DNA of 64,000 nucleotides from Mycolicibacterium grossiae (GTDB lineage: Bacteria > Actinomycetota > Actinomycetes > Mycobacteriales > Mycobacteriaceae). Numbering within the stretch: position 1 is the stretch's first letter; every line of letters begins with the position of its first letter. This document shows positions 18,785 through 32,173 of this stretch, piece after piece. The stretch lies in contig NZ_CP043474.1 in assembly GCF_008329645.1 (NCBI RefSeq), forward strand, positions 1,302,001-1,366,000, read 5' to 3'. The notes beneath the pieces are model-generated. The model was not told where the DNA came from and did no database searches. It saw only the letters and a list, made by a program, of their open reading frames with translations. The position numbers and the translations under genes are program-made.

Positions 18785-19216
18785 GTGCAGCAAACCGAGT
18801 GGGGCCCGCGGCCCGCGGCCGTCGTCGTCTGTGGACTGCTGGGCGTCGTGCTGCTGATCGCTGCTGTGACCCTGGTCACAGACGTGCCGGGACGCTTCCT
18901 CGCGAGTGTGGCGGGCATCGGCTTGGTGGCGTTCGCCGTGCTGTCGTGGCGGGCGCGGCCCAAACTGGCAATCGGCGCCGACGGCCTCGTGGTCCGCGGG
19001 TGGTTTCGCACGCGGACACTGCGCCGCGCGGACCTCGCCGCCGTACGCATCACGGAGTTCCGCAGGATCGGCCGCAAAGTCAGACTATTGGAGATCGACA
19101 CCACGCCGGATGACGACCTGCTGGTGTTCACGCGGTGGCATTTGGGGGCCGAACCGCTCGCCGTCCTCGACGTGCTGACCGAGGCCGGGTACGTGCCGGA
19201 GACCCGGGCGCGCTAG
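18785..19216 (+). CDS. Small membrane protein with PH-like domain (Rv0010c-like)
   Basis: The 143 residues contain two membrane segments (about 10-32 and 38-55) followed by a short cytoplasmic PH-like domain of bacterial type (I-G-A-D-G-L-V-V-R-G-W to the end). The function is unknown; the gene sits in the conserved ppiA-crgA neighbourhood of mycobacteria. The start is GTG. A perfect CRP-type palindrome lies inside the gene about 80 bases after the start. Confidence 0.8.
   Translation: MQQTEWGPRPAAVVVCGLLGVVLLIAAVTLVTDVPGRFLASVAGIGLVAFAVLSWRARPKLAIGADGLVVRGWFRTRTLRRADLAAVRITEFRRIGRKVRLLEIDTTPDDDLLVFTRWHLGAEPLAVLDVLTEAGYVPETRAR
18865..18880. promoter_or_regulatory. CRP-type site inside the PH-like gene
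   Basis: TGTGACCCTGGTCACA matches TGTGA-N6-TCACA exactly, with seven-base arms. Its intragenic position near the 5' end could allow repression, but chance is possible. Confidence 0.45.
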
Positions 19217-19235
19217 GCGCCCGGGGTCGGAGGCA

Positions 19236-19763
<528 letters not shown>

Positions 19764-19869
19764 GGGTTCTCAGTCTGCCACTCGCGCTCGGCCGGGTGAC
19801 GTGCCCCCCGCACGACTCCCGCCCCGGGGTTCGACGCATGACGCCGCCGTGACCGGGTAGTGGCCGTCG

Positions 19870-20751
19870 ATGACCTCCGAAGACCCGACGGCTCCCGGAC
19901 GGGACGTCACCACCGGACACGCCACCGATCCCGACGGCTCGGCCACCACGGTCACCGTGACGTTCGTCGGCAATGCCACGACACTCGTCTCCACCGGCGA
20001 CCTGACGATCCTGACCGACCCCAACTTCCTGCACCGCGGCCAGCACGCCTATCTGGGCCACGGCCTGGTGTCCAAGCGCCTGGTCGAGCCCGCGCTGTCC
20101 CTCGAGCAGTTGCCGCCGCTGGACGCCGTCGTGCTGTCGCACATGCACGGCGATCACTGGGACCGCGTGGCGCAGCGCGGCCTGGACCACGCACTGCCGA
20201 TCATCACGACGCCGCACGCGGCCAAACGCCTGCGGCACCGCGGCTTTCACCGCGCTCTGGGGCTGGGGACGTGGCAGTCGTACACCCTGCACGGCGAGCG
20301 CAGCCGCATCGTCGCGACGTCGCTGCCCGGTCGGCACGCCCCGGTGTGGGCCGAGCGCCTCCTGCCGCCGGTGATGGGCACGATGCTCGAGATCGGTCCG
20401 ACCGACGGCACGGTCAGCCGCCGTCTGTACATCTCGGGGGACACCCTGCTGATCGACGAACTGCACGAGATCCCGTTGCGGTTCTCCGCCATCAACGCCG
20501 GCATCCTGCACCTCGGCGGCACGCGCATCCCCGCCGGTGACCGCCTGCCGTTCGGCCTCACCGTCACGATGGACGCCCGGCAGGGCGCCGAGGCCGTGGA
20601 GCGGCTGAAGCTGCCGCTGGTGATTCCGGTCCACTTCGACGACTACTCCGTCTTCACCTCCGGCTTGGGCGAATTCACCGAGGAGATGGTGCGCCGGGGC
20701 ATGGCCGACCGCATCCTCGAACTCACCCGGGGCTCCTCGGTGACGGTGTGA
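19870..20751 (+). CDS. MBL-fold metal-dependent hydrolase
   Basis: The 293-residue protein has the metallo-beta-lactamase signature H-M-H-G-D-H-W-D near residue 93, a later histidine in L-P-G-R-H and S-G-D-T for the bridging aspartate; it resembles the UlaG/RomA-like group of L-ascorbate lactonase-type hydrolases. The substrate is unknown. The ATG start follows 106 bases of intergenic sequence. It ends four bases from the convergent esterase gene. It begins a five-gene block that is not between ppiA and cwsA in M. tuberculosis as I recall it. Confidence 0.85.
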   Translation: MTSEDPTAPGRDVTTGHATDPDGSATTVTVTFVGNATTLVSTGDLTILTDPNFLHRGQHAYLGHGLVSKRLVEPALSLEQLPPLDAVVLSHMHGDHWDRVAQRGLDHALPIITTPHAAKRLRHRGFHRALGLGTWQSYTLHGERSRIVATSLPGRHAPVWAERLLPPVMGTMLEIGPTDGTVSRRLYISGDTLLIDELHEIPLRFSAINAGILHLGGTRIPAGDRLPFGLTVTMDARQGAEAVERLKLPLVIPVHFDDYSVFTSGLGEFTEEMVRRGMADRILELTRGSSVTV

Positions 20752-20755
20752 CGCC

Positions 20756-22162
20756 TCAGCCGTCGAAGCGCCGGAGACCGTCCCACCCCGGGTCGCCGGT
20801 ACGCGCGTAGGACACCCAGGCGCCGTGCATGGCGTCGGCCAGCGCAACGGGTGGCTCGTCCGGTCCGAGCAATCCGCGCGGGCCGCGCAGCGCCGGCACG
20901 CTCAGGCGGTCGAAGACGAAGGGGAGCTCGACGGTGTGCGCCGCGCCGAGGGTGCCGTCCAGCGCCGACGACCGCCAGCCGAACCGGTATTCGTGCCGCG
21001 GCGCCGCCGCACGCCGGGCGTGCGCATCGACCAGTCGTCGTGTGCCGGCGCCGAACAGCGCCTCGCCCAGGAGCGCCGACCGCACCTCGCCCCAGCTCGC
21101 GCCCGGCCTGCCCGCCCGGATCCGATCGATCACGCCCTGCGGGTCGAGCGACGTCCGCGCCGCCAACGCACGGACGTCGTCCTCGGTGGACGTCGCGAGG
21201 AGGCCGTGCGGTGCCAGGTAGAGGTGGCCCTCGTCGTCGTTGGTCCCGATCAGCACCGGCACGTCGGCACCCACGCCGGCGGCCACCGCCTCGGCGGGCT
21301 GCCGGTCGAGGACGAGGGCGAACGGGCTCAGGCCGGCCAGGGGGTCGATGTGCGTGGGTGTCCGGACTTCGGTGCCGGTGAGCGCCGCCCCGAGTGCCAC
21401 CAGGTCGTCGTCGGAGCGGGCCGCCAGCATCTCCGCCGTGGGCGGCGAGTCCAGCAGCGTGCCCGCACGGTGGGTGACCCGCGCGGCCTGCTCGGGGTCG
21501 AAGGCGCCGGTGGGGTTGCCGCTCTGCACGATGACACGGCGCACCAGATCACCGGCACCGGGCGTGGTCATGGCCGCCGTGGTGAGGGTGGCTCCGGCCG
21601 ATTGACCGAACAGCGTGACGTTGCCGGGGTCGCCGCCGAACGCCTCGGCGTTCGCGCGGACCCACCGCAGCGCGGCGAGAACGTCGAGCAGGCCCCGGTT
21701 CGACGGCGCGTCGGGGAGGTCGAGGAAGCCGATGAGGCCGAGCCGGTAGGTGACGGAGACGAAGACGATGCCGTCGCGCGCGAACGCCGCGCCGTCGTAC
21801 AGCGGCGACCGCGTCGAGCCGGACAGGAACCCTCCGCCGTGCACGAACACCATTACTGGACAGCGTGATTCGCCGCGCGGCGCCCACACGTTCACCGTCA
21901 GGTAGTCCGGGCTGAGGTCGGACACCACGAACAGCGGGGACGCATCGAGCGCGCCGAACCCGTCGCGGCGCGCCTGAGGCGCCGTCGGGCCGGGCACGGT
22001 GGCGTCGCGCACGCCGCTCCATCCCGGCCGCGGTGCTGGTGCGGCGAACCTCGCGGCGCCGACCGGCGCCGCCGCGTAGGGCACGCCGCGGAAGCGCAGC
22101 ACGCCGTCGCGCTCGGTTCCGCGAATCCGCCCGCTGGTCGTGCTGATGATCGGTTCAGGCAT
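20756..22162 (-). CDS. Type B carboxylesterase
   Basis: This 468-residue alpha/beta hydrolase hydrolyses carboxylic esters. The nucleophile is Ser188 in G-Q-S-A-G (the usual form is G-E-S-A-G). The oxyanion hole is H-G-G-G-F, the acidic residue lies in T-N-D-D-E-G, and the catalytic histidine is in G-A-A-H-T-V-E-L-P. There is no signal peptide. Its ATG overlaps the stop of the upstream MBL-fold gene by eight bases, which indicates an operon with coupled translation, so the two enzymes may act on one compound in sequence. Confidence 0.9.
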   Translation of the reverse strand: MPEPIISTTSGRIRGTERDGVLRFRGVPYAAAPVGAARFAAPAPRPGWSGVRDATVPGPTAPQARRDGFGALDASPLFVVSDLSPDYLTVNVWAPRGESRCPVMVFVHGGGFLSGSTRSPLYDGAAFARDGIVFVSVTYRLGLIGFLDLPDAPSNRGLLDVLAALRWVRANAEAFGGDPGNVTLFGQSAGATLTTAAMTTPGAGDLVRRVIVQSGNPTGAFDPEQAARVTHRAGTLLDSPPTAEMLAARSDDDLVALGAALTGTEVRTPTHIDPLAGLSPFALVLDRQPAEAVAAGVGADVPVLIGTNDDEGHLYLAPHGLLATSTEDDVRALAARTSLDPQGVIDRIRAGRPGASWGEVRSALLGEALFGAGTRRLVDAHARRAAAPRHEYRFGWRSSALDGTLGAAHTVELPFVFDRLSVPALRGPRGLLGPDEPPVALADAMHGAWVSYARTGDPGWDGLRRFDG

Positions 22163-23060
22163 CGGTCAGCCTCCCGAAGGGGGCCCAGCGCGTGATCGTG
22201 AAGCCCTCACCGCGGCGGCCGATCTCCGCGCCGCCGTGACCGCCGAGATGCGCCGGGAAGACGAGGGTGTTGGTGTCGGCTGCGCGGCCGAGGACGCGGC
22301 GCCGGGTGGCGCGTGCCAGAACCGGGTCGACGCAGAAGCAGCTGTTGACCTCCGGTGCGTGGAACTGCAGAGGGGTGTGCAGCAGATCGCCCACGAAGAC
22401 CGCGCGATCGCTCCCGGACGCGAGGGTGAGCATCGACGATCCCGGTGTGTGACCGGGCGTGAGCGCGAGCCGCAGGTTCGCGTCCAGGTCGAGCGTGCCG
22501 TCCCAGAGCTGGACGAGACCGGCGTTCGCGACGGGAGCGACACTGTCGCCGAACACGTTCCGGTGCTCGGGGCTCAACGCGTCGGCGCGTCCGCCGGCCG
22601 GGTCCCAGTACTCGAAGTCGGGACGCGGCATCAGATACGTCGCGCGGGGGAACGTCGGCACCCACGCGTCGCCGTCCCACCGGGTGTTCCACCCGACGTG
22701 ATCGTTGTGCAGGTGGGTGTTGACGACGACGTCGACGTCCTCGGGCGTGACGCCCGCGCGGGCGAGGTTGTCCAGGTAGTCGGTCTGGAGGTGATGCCAC
22801 ACCGGTGAGGCGGGCCGGTCCTTGCCGTTGCCGACGCCGGTGTCGACCAGGATCGTGCGGCCCTCACTGCGCAGCAGCCACGTCTGGATTGCCGACACGC
22901 AGACGTCGCGCGTCGGGTCGTAGAAGTCCGGTGCCAACCAGTCGGCCTCCCAGGCGCCCGGCCGGCTGTCCGGGAAGAAGGTGGCCGGCGACAGCTCCAC
23001 CGAGCCGAAGTACTCCATGACGCGGGTGACGCTGACGTCGCCCAGCACGATCTGGTCCAT
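22155..23060 (-). CDS. MBL-fold metallohydrolase (lactonase-like)
   Basis: I chose the ATG at 23060 (M-D-Q-I-V-L-G-D), giving 301 residues; the frame upstream would run into the promoter gap. The signature H-L-H-N-D-H-V-G and later G-H-T-P-G-S, G-D-L-L-H and a final A-H-L-G-G-H supply the two-zinc site of the AHL-lactonase-like group. It is first in an operon with the esterase gene and divergent from an XRE-family regulator, the probable controller. Confidence 0.85.
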   Translation of the reverse strand: MDQIVLGDVSVTRVMEYFGSVELSPATFFPDSRPGAWEADWLAPDFYDPTRDVCVSAIQTWLLRSEGRTILVDTGVGNGKDRPASPVWHHLQTDYLDNLARAGVTPEDVDVVVNTHLHNDHVGWNTRWDGDAWVPTFPRATYLMPRPDFEYWDPAGGRADALSPEHRNVFGDSVAPVANAGLVQLWDGTLDLDANLRLALTPGHTPGSSMLTLASGSDRAVFVGDLLHTPLQFHAPEVNSCFCVDPVLARATRRRVLGRAADTNTLVFPAHLGGHGGAEIGRRGEGFTITRWAPFGRLTDA

Positions 23061-23085
23061 GCCGATCAGCGTGACGCCGGCCCGT

Positions 23086-23135
23086 GGGAGGGAACCAGCC
23101 CCGGACGTGCCCACCCCCGTCAGGGTTACCCTCCC
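23086..23135. promoter_or_regulatory. Imperfect inverted repeat in the MBL/XRE divergent promoter gap
   Basis: GGGAGGGAACC at 23086-23096 and GGGTTACCCTCCC at 23123-23135 are inverted copies with one unpaired base. They lie between the divergent starts at 23060 and 23163 and could be paired operator half-sites for the adjacent regulator. Confidence 0.35.
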
Positions 23136-23162
23136 GTCGCGCCGAGCGGGCATCGTGGAGGC

Positions 23163-24047
23163 ATGCAGCACGCGACCCTCGGGGAGTTCCTCAGCGCCCG
23201 CCGCGCCCGGTTGCACCCGGACGACGTCGGCCTGCGCTTCGCACCGGACCGGCGGCGGGTGGCGGGCCTGCGCCGTGAGGAGGTGGCACAGCTCGCTGGC
23301 GTGAGCGTCTCCTATTACACCCGGCTGGAGCAGGGGCAGTCGTCGAACGCCTCACCGGCAGTCCTCGATGCCCTGGCCGATGCCTTGGCGCTCGACGAGC
23401 ACGAGAGGCGACATCTGCATACCCTCGCCGCGGCCCGGCCGCCGCGCATGCGCCGCCCGCCCGGCGAGCGCGTCGACGACGCCACCCGGGACCTGCTGCG
23501 GAGCCTCGGTGACGTACCCGCCGTGGTGCTCGGTCGCCGAGCCGACGTCCTGGCGTGGAACGACATGGGCCATGCGCTGGTGGCCGGCCACCTCGACCGG
23601 TCGGCGCCGGACCGTCCGGCCGAGCGTCCCAACATGGTTCGGCTGGTGTTCCTCGATCCGCACGTGCGCGATCTGTACGTGGACTGGCAGCGCAAATCCC
23701 GGACGCTGGCGGGCTATCTGCGCCTGATGGCCGGCCGGTTCCCCGACGACGCTGCGCTGGCCGAGCTGGTGGGGGAGTTGTCGATGAAGAGCCCGGAGTT
23801 CGTGACGCTGTGGCGCGATCATCGCGTCAAGCCCTGCGAGGCAGAGACCTACGAGCTGCGCCATCCGCTGGTCGGGCCGCTGACGGTGACCCAGCAGAAC
23901 CTCGCGGTGACGCGCACCCCGGACCAGTCGCTGTCCATCAGCACCGTCGCGGAGTGTTCGCCGTCCGCGCAGTCGCTGCTGCTGCTCGCACGGCTGGTAC
24001 GGGAGCGCGCCACGGTGAACGAACCGGTGGCGAGCCCCGGCGTCTAA
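23163..24047 (+). CDS. XRE-family regulator with MmyB-like ligand domain
   Basis: The N-terminal helix-turn-helix (about residues 30-75) reads R-R-E-E-V-A-Q-L-A-G-V-S-V-S-Y-Y-T-R-L-E-Q-G. It is followed by the MmyB-like ligand-binding domain with V-L-A-W-N-D-M, W-Q-R-K-S-R and a C-terminal L-R-H-P-L-V-G. Such proteins are common in actinobacteria next to dehydrogenases and hydrolases they control. Length is 294 residues. It is divergent from the MBL-esterase operon, and its last four bases overlap the convergent SDR gene. Confidence 0.88.
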   Translation: MQHATLGEFLSARRARLHPDDVGLRFAPDRRRVAGLRREEVAQLAGVSVSYYTRLEQGQSSNASPAVLDALADALALDEHERRHLHTLAAARPPRMRRPPGERVDDATRDLLRSLGDVPAVVLGRRADVLAWNDMGHALVAGHLDRSAPDRPAERPNMVRLVFLDPHVRDLYVDWQRKSRTLAGYLRLMAGRFPDDAALAELVGELSMKSPEFVTLWRDHRVKPCEAETYELRHPLVGPLTVTQQNLAVTRTPDQSLSISTVAECSPSAQSLLLLARLVRERATVNEPVASPGV

Positions 24048-24838
24048 CCGCGCGGCTTCGAGATCACCCGACTGCCAACGGCTTTCACGGCATCGGGCAG
24101 CACGCGGCTGACGGTACCCATCACCTTGGAACTCAGCGATCCGCCGACGACCTTCGCATCACCGCGCATCAGCGCCTGGAAACCCTGTCGCGCGACCTGC
24201 GCCGGGTCGTCCTTGCCGGACATCTTCCCGACGATGGTGTCGTCGAGCTTGGCGCGGTGGAAGAAATTCGTGTCCGTCGGACCGGGCATGAGCGCCGTCA
24301 CCGTCACGTCGGTGCCGCGCAGTTCGTCGCGGACGGCTTCGCTGAACGACTGGATGAACGACTTCGACGCGTTGTACACCGACTGGTAAGACCCCGGCAT
24401 CATCGACGCCACCGACGAGGTGAACAGCACCTTGCCTTCGTTGCGGGCGGCCATGTCGTCGAGGACCAGCTTCGCCAGGTGCACGGTGGAGCGGACGTTG
24501 AGGTCGACGACGTCGAGGTCGTCCTTCAGGTCGCTGTCGACGAACGAGCGGCCCATGCCCACACCGGCATTCAACGCAGCGGCCGCGACCGGACGTCCCT
24601 CGGCGACCGTGGTTGCCCAGAGCTTCTCGACCTCGTTCGGCTTGCGCAGGTCGGTGCGCACGGTCCGCACGGCGGCCGGGGTGTCGGCGAGCTTCGCTGG
24701 CACCTCCTCGATGCCGGCGTCCTCGGCGGCCACCACCAGGTCGTAGCCGTGCCGCGCGAACTGCTTGGCGAGTTCCAATCCGATGCCGTTCGAAGCGCCC
24801 GTGACCAAGGCGAGTGGTTTCCGAGTCGTCTGCGTCAT
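24044..24838 (-). CDS. Short-chain dehydrogenase/reductase
   Basis: The 264-residue Rossmann-fold oxidoreductase has the cofactor motif T-G-A-S-N-G-I-G at residue 14, N-A-G, a catalytic serine in F-T-S-S-V-A and Y-N-A-S-K. A second-strand aspartate or glutamate (A-A-E-D) leaves NAD versus NADP open. The substrate is unknown. It overlaps the XRE regulator tail to tail by four bases and ends the metabolic insert before cwsA. Confidence 0.9.
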   Translation of the reverse strand: MTQTTRKPLALVTGASNGIGLELAKQFARHGYDLVVAAEDAGIEEVPAKLADTPAAVRTVRTDLRKPNEVEKLWATTVAEGRPVAAAALNAGVGMGRSFVDSDLKDDLDVVDLNVRSTVHLAKLVLDDMAARNEGKVLFTSSVASMMPGSYQSVYNASKSFIQSFSEAVRDELRGTDVTVTALMPGPTDTNFFHRAKLDDTIVGKMSGKDDPAQVARQGFQALMRGDAKVVGGSLSSKVMGTVSRVLPDAVKAVGSRVISKPRG

Positions 24839-24911
24839 GACGTCCCGCTACCCGGGGCCGGGGCATGCAAACGGCGGCGCGCGTTCTGCACTCCGCGGCC
24901 ACCCCGCTGGG

Positions 24912-24917
24912 TACGGT
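24912..24917 (+). promoter_or_regulatory. Candidate -10 element of cwsA (TACGGT)
   Basis: TACGGT fits TANNNT 48 bases upstream of the cwsA ATG. No -35 is evident. Confidence 0.3.
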
Positions 24918-24964
24918 GGTCGCCGGAAGACCCGCCCCAACCGACCGCAGAGGGATCGAGAGCC

Positions 24965-25402
24965 ATGAGCCGAACGAAGTCCGTCGCCACGTTGACGCCC
25001 CGCCAGCGCCTCGCCCGTGGGTTGACTTACTCGGCGGTCGGGCCGCTCGACGTGACGCGCGGTGCCGTCGGTCTCGGCGTGCAGTCGGCCGGCTCGTCGG
25101 CGGCGTGGCTGCGTGACCGCTACCGCAGCGGTGCGGTGCGCCGCGACCTGGAGGCGGCCCGGGAGGCGCTGGTTGCGGAGCTCACCGCCGCACAGGAGGC
25201 CATCGCCGCGCTGCCGGGCGCACTGCCGGCGTCGGTGCGGACGTCGCGCAAGGTCCGACGCCGGCCACGTCCGGTGGTACTCGCTGCGGCCGGGGTTGCG
25301 GTCCTCGCCGTCGGCGCCGTCACGTTCTCGATCGTGCGACGCTCGACCCAGCCCGACCCGTCGCCGCTGCCGCCGAGTGTGGACGTCACGCCGAAGCCGT
25401 GA
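24965..25402 (+). CDS. cwsA: CwsA, cell wall synthesis protein
   Basis: The 145 residues equal the M. tuberculosis Rv0008c length. The protein begins M-S-R-T-K-S and has a soluble N-terminal part with L-T-P-R-Q-R-L-A-R-G-L, a helical region and a C-terminal membrane segment (about 101-120) with a short Pro-rich tail. CwsA interacts with CrgA and Wag31 and affects polar growth. The ATG is preceded by GAGAGCC and an upstream GAGGGATCG. Confidence 0.93.
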   Translation: MSRTKSVATLTPRQRLARGLTYSAVGPLDVTRGAVGLGVQSAGSSAAWLRDRYRSGAVRRDLEAAREALVAELTAAQEAIAALPGALPASVRTSRKVRRRPRPVVLAAAGVAVLAVGAVTFSIVRRSTQPDPSPLPPSVDVTPKP

Positions 25403-25456
25403 GGCCGGCCTCGGGCCGGCTGTGCATCCTGCAGCGAATCCGGCTGTGAATCTCTG

Positions 25457-25529
25457 TGGAGCCTAGGAGATTCGAACTCCTGACATCTGCCTTGCAAAGG
25501 CAGCGCTCTACCAACTGAGCTAAGGCCCC
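25457..25529 (-). tRNA. tRNA-Ala (anticodon TGC)
   Basis: The complementary strand reads GGGGCCT, a D-arm AGCTCAGTTGGTAGAGC, anticodon loop TTTGCAA giving TGC, GTTCGAATC and AGGCTCC with discriminator A; 73 bases. The 5' ten bases are also the 3' end of the small gene at 25520-25651. Confidence 0.97.
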
Positions 25530-25651
25530 GTGGTTTCGGCGGGCTGATCGGCGGCATCTCCGGCAACTACGTGCCACACCTCGAACTGGGAGTGGGACCG
25601 GAGGACGATCACACCCGCCACGATGGCGGCCAGCAGGACCAACCGCTTCAC
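25520..25651 (-). CDS. Small membrane protein, DLW-39 family-like, 43 aa
   Basis: This short gene sits between tRNA-Ile and tRNA-Ala. The GTG at 25651 has an excellent GAGGAAGG six bases before it. The product begins with Lys-Arg, continues with a hydrophobic segment (residues 4-17, L-V-L-L-A-A-I-V-A-G-V-I-V-L) and ends with an acidic tail containing F-E-V-W-H-V-V-A-G-D. Length, position beside gyrA and the x-x-W-H motif match the actinobacterial DLW-39 family as I remember it, although DLW itself reads EVW here. The stop codon lies inside tRNA-Ala, so gene and tRNA share ten bases. Confidence 0.7.
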   Translation of the reverse strand: MKRLVLLAAIVAGVIVLRSHSQFEVWHVVAGDAADQPAETTGP

Positions 25652-25677
25652 AGCACACCTTCCTCGAAGGAACACCG

Positions 25678-25751
25678 TGGGCCTAGGAGGACTCGAACCT
25701 CCGACCTCTTCGTTATCAGCGAAGCGCTCTAACCGCCTGAGCTATAGGCCC
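25678..25751 (-). tRNA. tRNA-Ile (anticodon GAT)
   Basis: The complementary strand reads GGGCCTA, a D-arm with AGCTCAGGCGGTTAGAGC, anticodon loop CTGATAA giving GAT, GTTCGAGTC and TAGGCCC with discriminator A; 74 bases. The Ile-Ala pair beside gyrA is the usual mycobacterial arrangement. Confidence 0.97.
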
Positions 25752-25772
25752 GTCGTCGCATGCGACCGAGCG

Positions 25773-25778
25773 AGATTA
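25773..25778 (-). promoter_or_regulatory. Candidate -10 element of the tRNA-Ile/tRNA-Ala unit (TAATCT)
   Basis: TAATCT on the complementary strand lies 21 bases before tRNA-Ile. A perfect 14-base GC palindrome, AGCGGGGCCCCGCT, lies just upstream and may instead terminate the gyrBA transcript. Confidence 0.45.
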
Positions 25779-25832
25779 CCGCAAGCGGGGCCCCGCTCCC
25801 AAACCGGCAGAACGCCGGGCCCCCCAGCGGCC

Positions 25833-26777
25833 TCAGTCCCGGTCGGCGAGCGTCACCTCGATGCCGCCGACGAGGTCGGTCGTGAGGTTGTAGATGAAGG
25901 CCGCGGCGGTCGCCATGGCGGTCAACAGGACGATGTTGACCAGGCCGATGAGCGCGGCGCCACCGAAGATCGTGCCGCTGGAGACGAGTTCGCCGCCGCT
26001 GCCACTGGCGCTGGTCAGCAGGTCACCCACGTTGCTGTTCAGCTTGGTCCACACGCCCATGCCACCGAGCACCAGGTAGAGGAACGCCACGGCGATCATC
26101 CACACGAAGAACAGCGCGACCGACAGGACCAGCGAGACCTTCAAGACGCTCCACGGGTCGAACCGGCGCACCTGCATGCTGGCGCGCACCGGACCGCCAT
26201 GGGACCGGTTCACCGGGGGACGCGGCACCGGCCGCTGGCCGGCGTCCGACGCCGGCCTCTCGGCAGCCGGCTTGCGGGCGGCCGGGCGCGGCGGACCGGA
26301 CAGGTCGGGCAGCTCGCTGGCGTAGTTCTCCGAACGGGTCTCCGAACGGGTCTCCCGACTGGCATCGGCGCGGGCCGGCTGCGGCGCGTCGGACCCGCGG
26401 ACCGGGGCGGTCTCCCGCGCGGCCTCGCGGACCGGAGCCGCCTCGCGGACGGGCGCGGTGTCGCGGTGCCCGGACGGCGTTGCGGCACCGCCCCCCATGA
26501 AGCGGTTGATCCGGGCGTCCACGCCGGGTGCATGCCCGGCGCGGTCACCCTCGGCCTGCTGCCCCTCGCCGGGTCGCTGCTCGCCCGGCCGCTGTTCGGG
26601 GCGGGTGCGGGCACCGCCCCGCTGCCAGGGCGGCACCTCGCCGTGTTGTTCGCCGGGGGCACCGCTGCGCTGCGCACCGGCGGTCCGGCCGGCATCGGTC
26701 GCGCCGTTCGTCGAGCCGTTGGCACTTCCTGGCCCGTCACCCGCGCGGGGGCGCCCCGGGTCGTTCGGTGAACTCAC
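25833..26777 (-). CDS. DUF3566 membrane protein (Rv0007-like)
   Basis: I chose the GTG at 26777 because GAGGAG lies just before it; that gives 314 residues. The N-terminal 200 residues are disordered and rich in Pro, Gly, Arg and Glu. The C-terminal DUF3566 domain (about 210-314) begins [11 protein letters not shown] and has two membrane segments separated by a small loop. The function is unknown. It lies 10 bases after gyrA and is almost surely co-transcribed with gyrB and gyrA, a conserved mycobacterial arrangement. Confidence 0.85.
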   Translation of the reverse strand: MSSPNDPGRPRAGDGPGSANGSTNGATDAGRTAGAQRSGAPGEQHGEVPPWQRGGARTRPEQRPGEQRPGEGQQAEGDRAGHAPGVDARINRFMGGGAATPSGHRDTAPVREAAPVREAARETAPVRGSDAPQPARADASRETRSETRSENYASELPDLSGPPRPAARKPAAERPASDAGQRPVPRPPVNRSHGGPVRASMQVRRFDPWSVLKVSLVLSVALFFVWMIAVAFLYLVLGGMGVWTKLNSNVGDLLTSASGSGGELVSSGTIFGGAALIGLVNIVLLTAMATAAAFIYNLTTDLVGGIEVTLADRD

Positions 26778-26787
26778 GCTCGGCTCC

Positions 26788-29301
<2,514 letters not shown>

Positions 29302-29321
29302 CTGGTGTCAGTTCCTAAGTG

Positions 29322-31382
<2,061 letters not shown>

Positions 31383-31447
31383 TCATTCGCAAGGAATCCC
31401 TGCCGAGGGGAGAATGGTGACGTCGAACCCCTCGCGGATCTCGTGCC

Positions 31448-31453
31448 AGTCTA
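31448..31453 (-). promoter_or_regulatory. Candidate -10 element of the gyrBA operon (TAGACT)
   Basis: TAGACT on the complementary strand lies in the 266-base gap upstream of gyrB and would give a leader near 90 bases. No convincing -35 is present, which is common for mycobacterial gyr promoters. Confidence 0.4.
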
Positions 31454-31607
31454 CCGCCACGGACCGTCAGGGCCCACTCTCAGGCCGCGTTTTGGCGCAC
31501 CTAATCACGCCGTCTGCGGAATTTCTCGACTGAGTTCGCGTCCTGTCGCCCGAGACACCTCGATCGACGATTCACGCGGCTCTGAAGGCGTCGAGTCGCG
31601 GACCCCC

Positions 31608-31633
31608 AGCCGTACGTGTCAGCCGTACGTGTC
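31608..31633. repeat. 13-bp perfect tandem duplication at the dciA stop
   Basis: AGCCGTACGTGTC occurs twice without a gap at 31608-31620 and 31621-31633. The duplication spans the TGA of dciA, so the final residues may differ from relatives. Confidence 0.8.
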
Positions 31634-32173
31634 ACGCGGCCCGCGGCCGGCGACGTGGTATCGGCCCTTGCGCCACGACGGCGCGGTCGGCCCGACGATC
31701 TTCAGGGACGTCACCACGCCGTCGCCGACCGCGGCGGCGATCTTCGCGAGCAGTTGCGCCTGCACCATCCGCAGCTGCGTGGCCCATGCGGTCGATTCCG
31801 CCGTCACCGTCAGGACGCCCTCGGACAGCGCCGTCGGAGCGGCGTGCTCGGCGATCTGCGCACCGACGACCTCCGGCCACTGACCGAACACCGCGCCCTC
31901 CGCCACCCGCGTCGTCCAGCCGCGCTGACGCGCCAGGTCCAACGTCGCCGACCCGAGCGTCTGCGGATCGCGGACATCGGGACCCGGACCGGACCAGGTG
32001 CGCCGCTTGCCACGGCCGGCCACCCGCGCACGGGTGGGGGAGGTGCGGCCGCGGCCGACGTCCTTGCCCTGGCTCTTGGCGGCGCCGCGGGCCTCCTCGA
32101 GCGTCCGCCGCACCAGGTCCATGCCCTTCAGGTGGGCGAGGTGCTCGGGCGGGCCGCCCTGCTCCTCGGTCAT
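31619..32173 (-). CDS. dciA: DciA (DUF721), replicative helicase operation protein
   Basis: This is the orthologue of M. tuberculosis Rv0004. DciA interacts with DnaB and supports its loading or activity in bacteria without DnaC. The 184 residues have a basic, disordered N-terminal half and the DUF721 domain (about 75-165) with [10 protein letters not shown] and [11 protein letters not shown] type sequence. The ATG overlaps the recF stop by four bases, so the pair is translationally coupled. Confidence 0.92.
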   Translation of the reverse strand: MTEEQGGPPEHLAHLKGMDLVRRTLEEARGAAKSQGKDVGRGRTSPTRARVAGRGKRRTWSGPGPDVRDPQTLGSATLDLARQRGWTTRVAEGAVFGQWPEVVGAQIAEHAAPTALSEGVLTVTAESTAWATQLRMVQAQLLAKIAAAVGDGVVTSLKIVGPTAPSWRKGRYHVAGRGPRDTYG

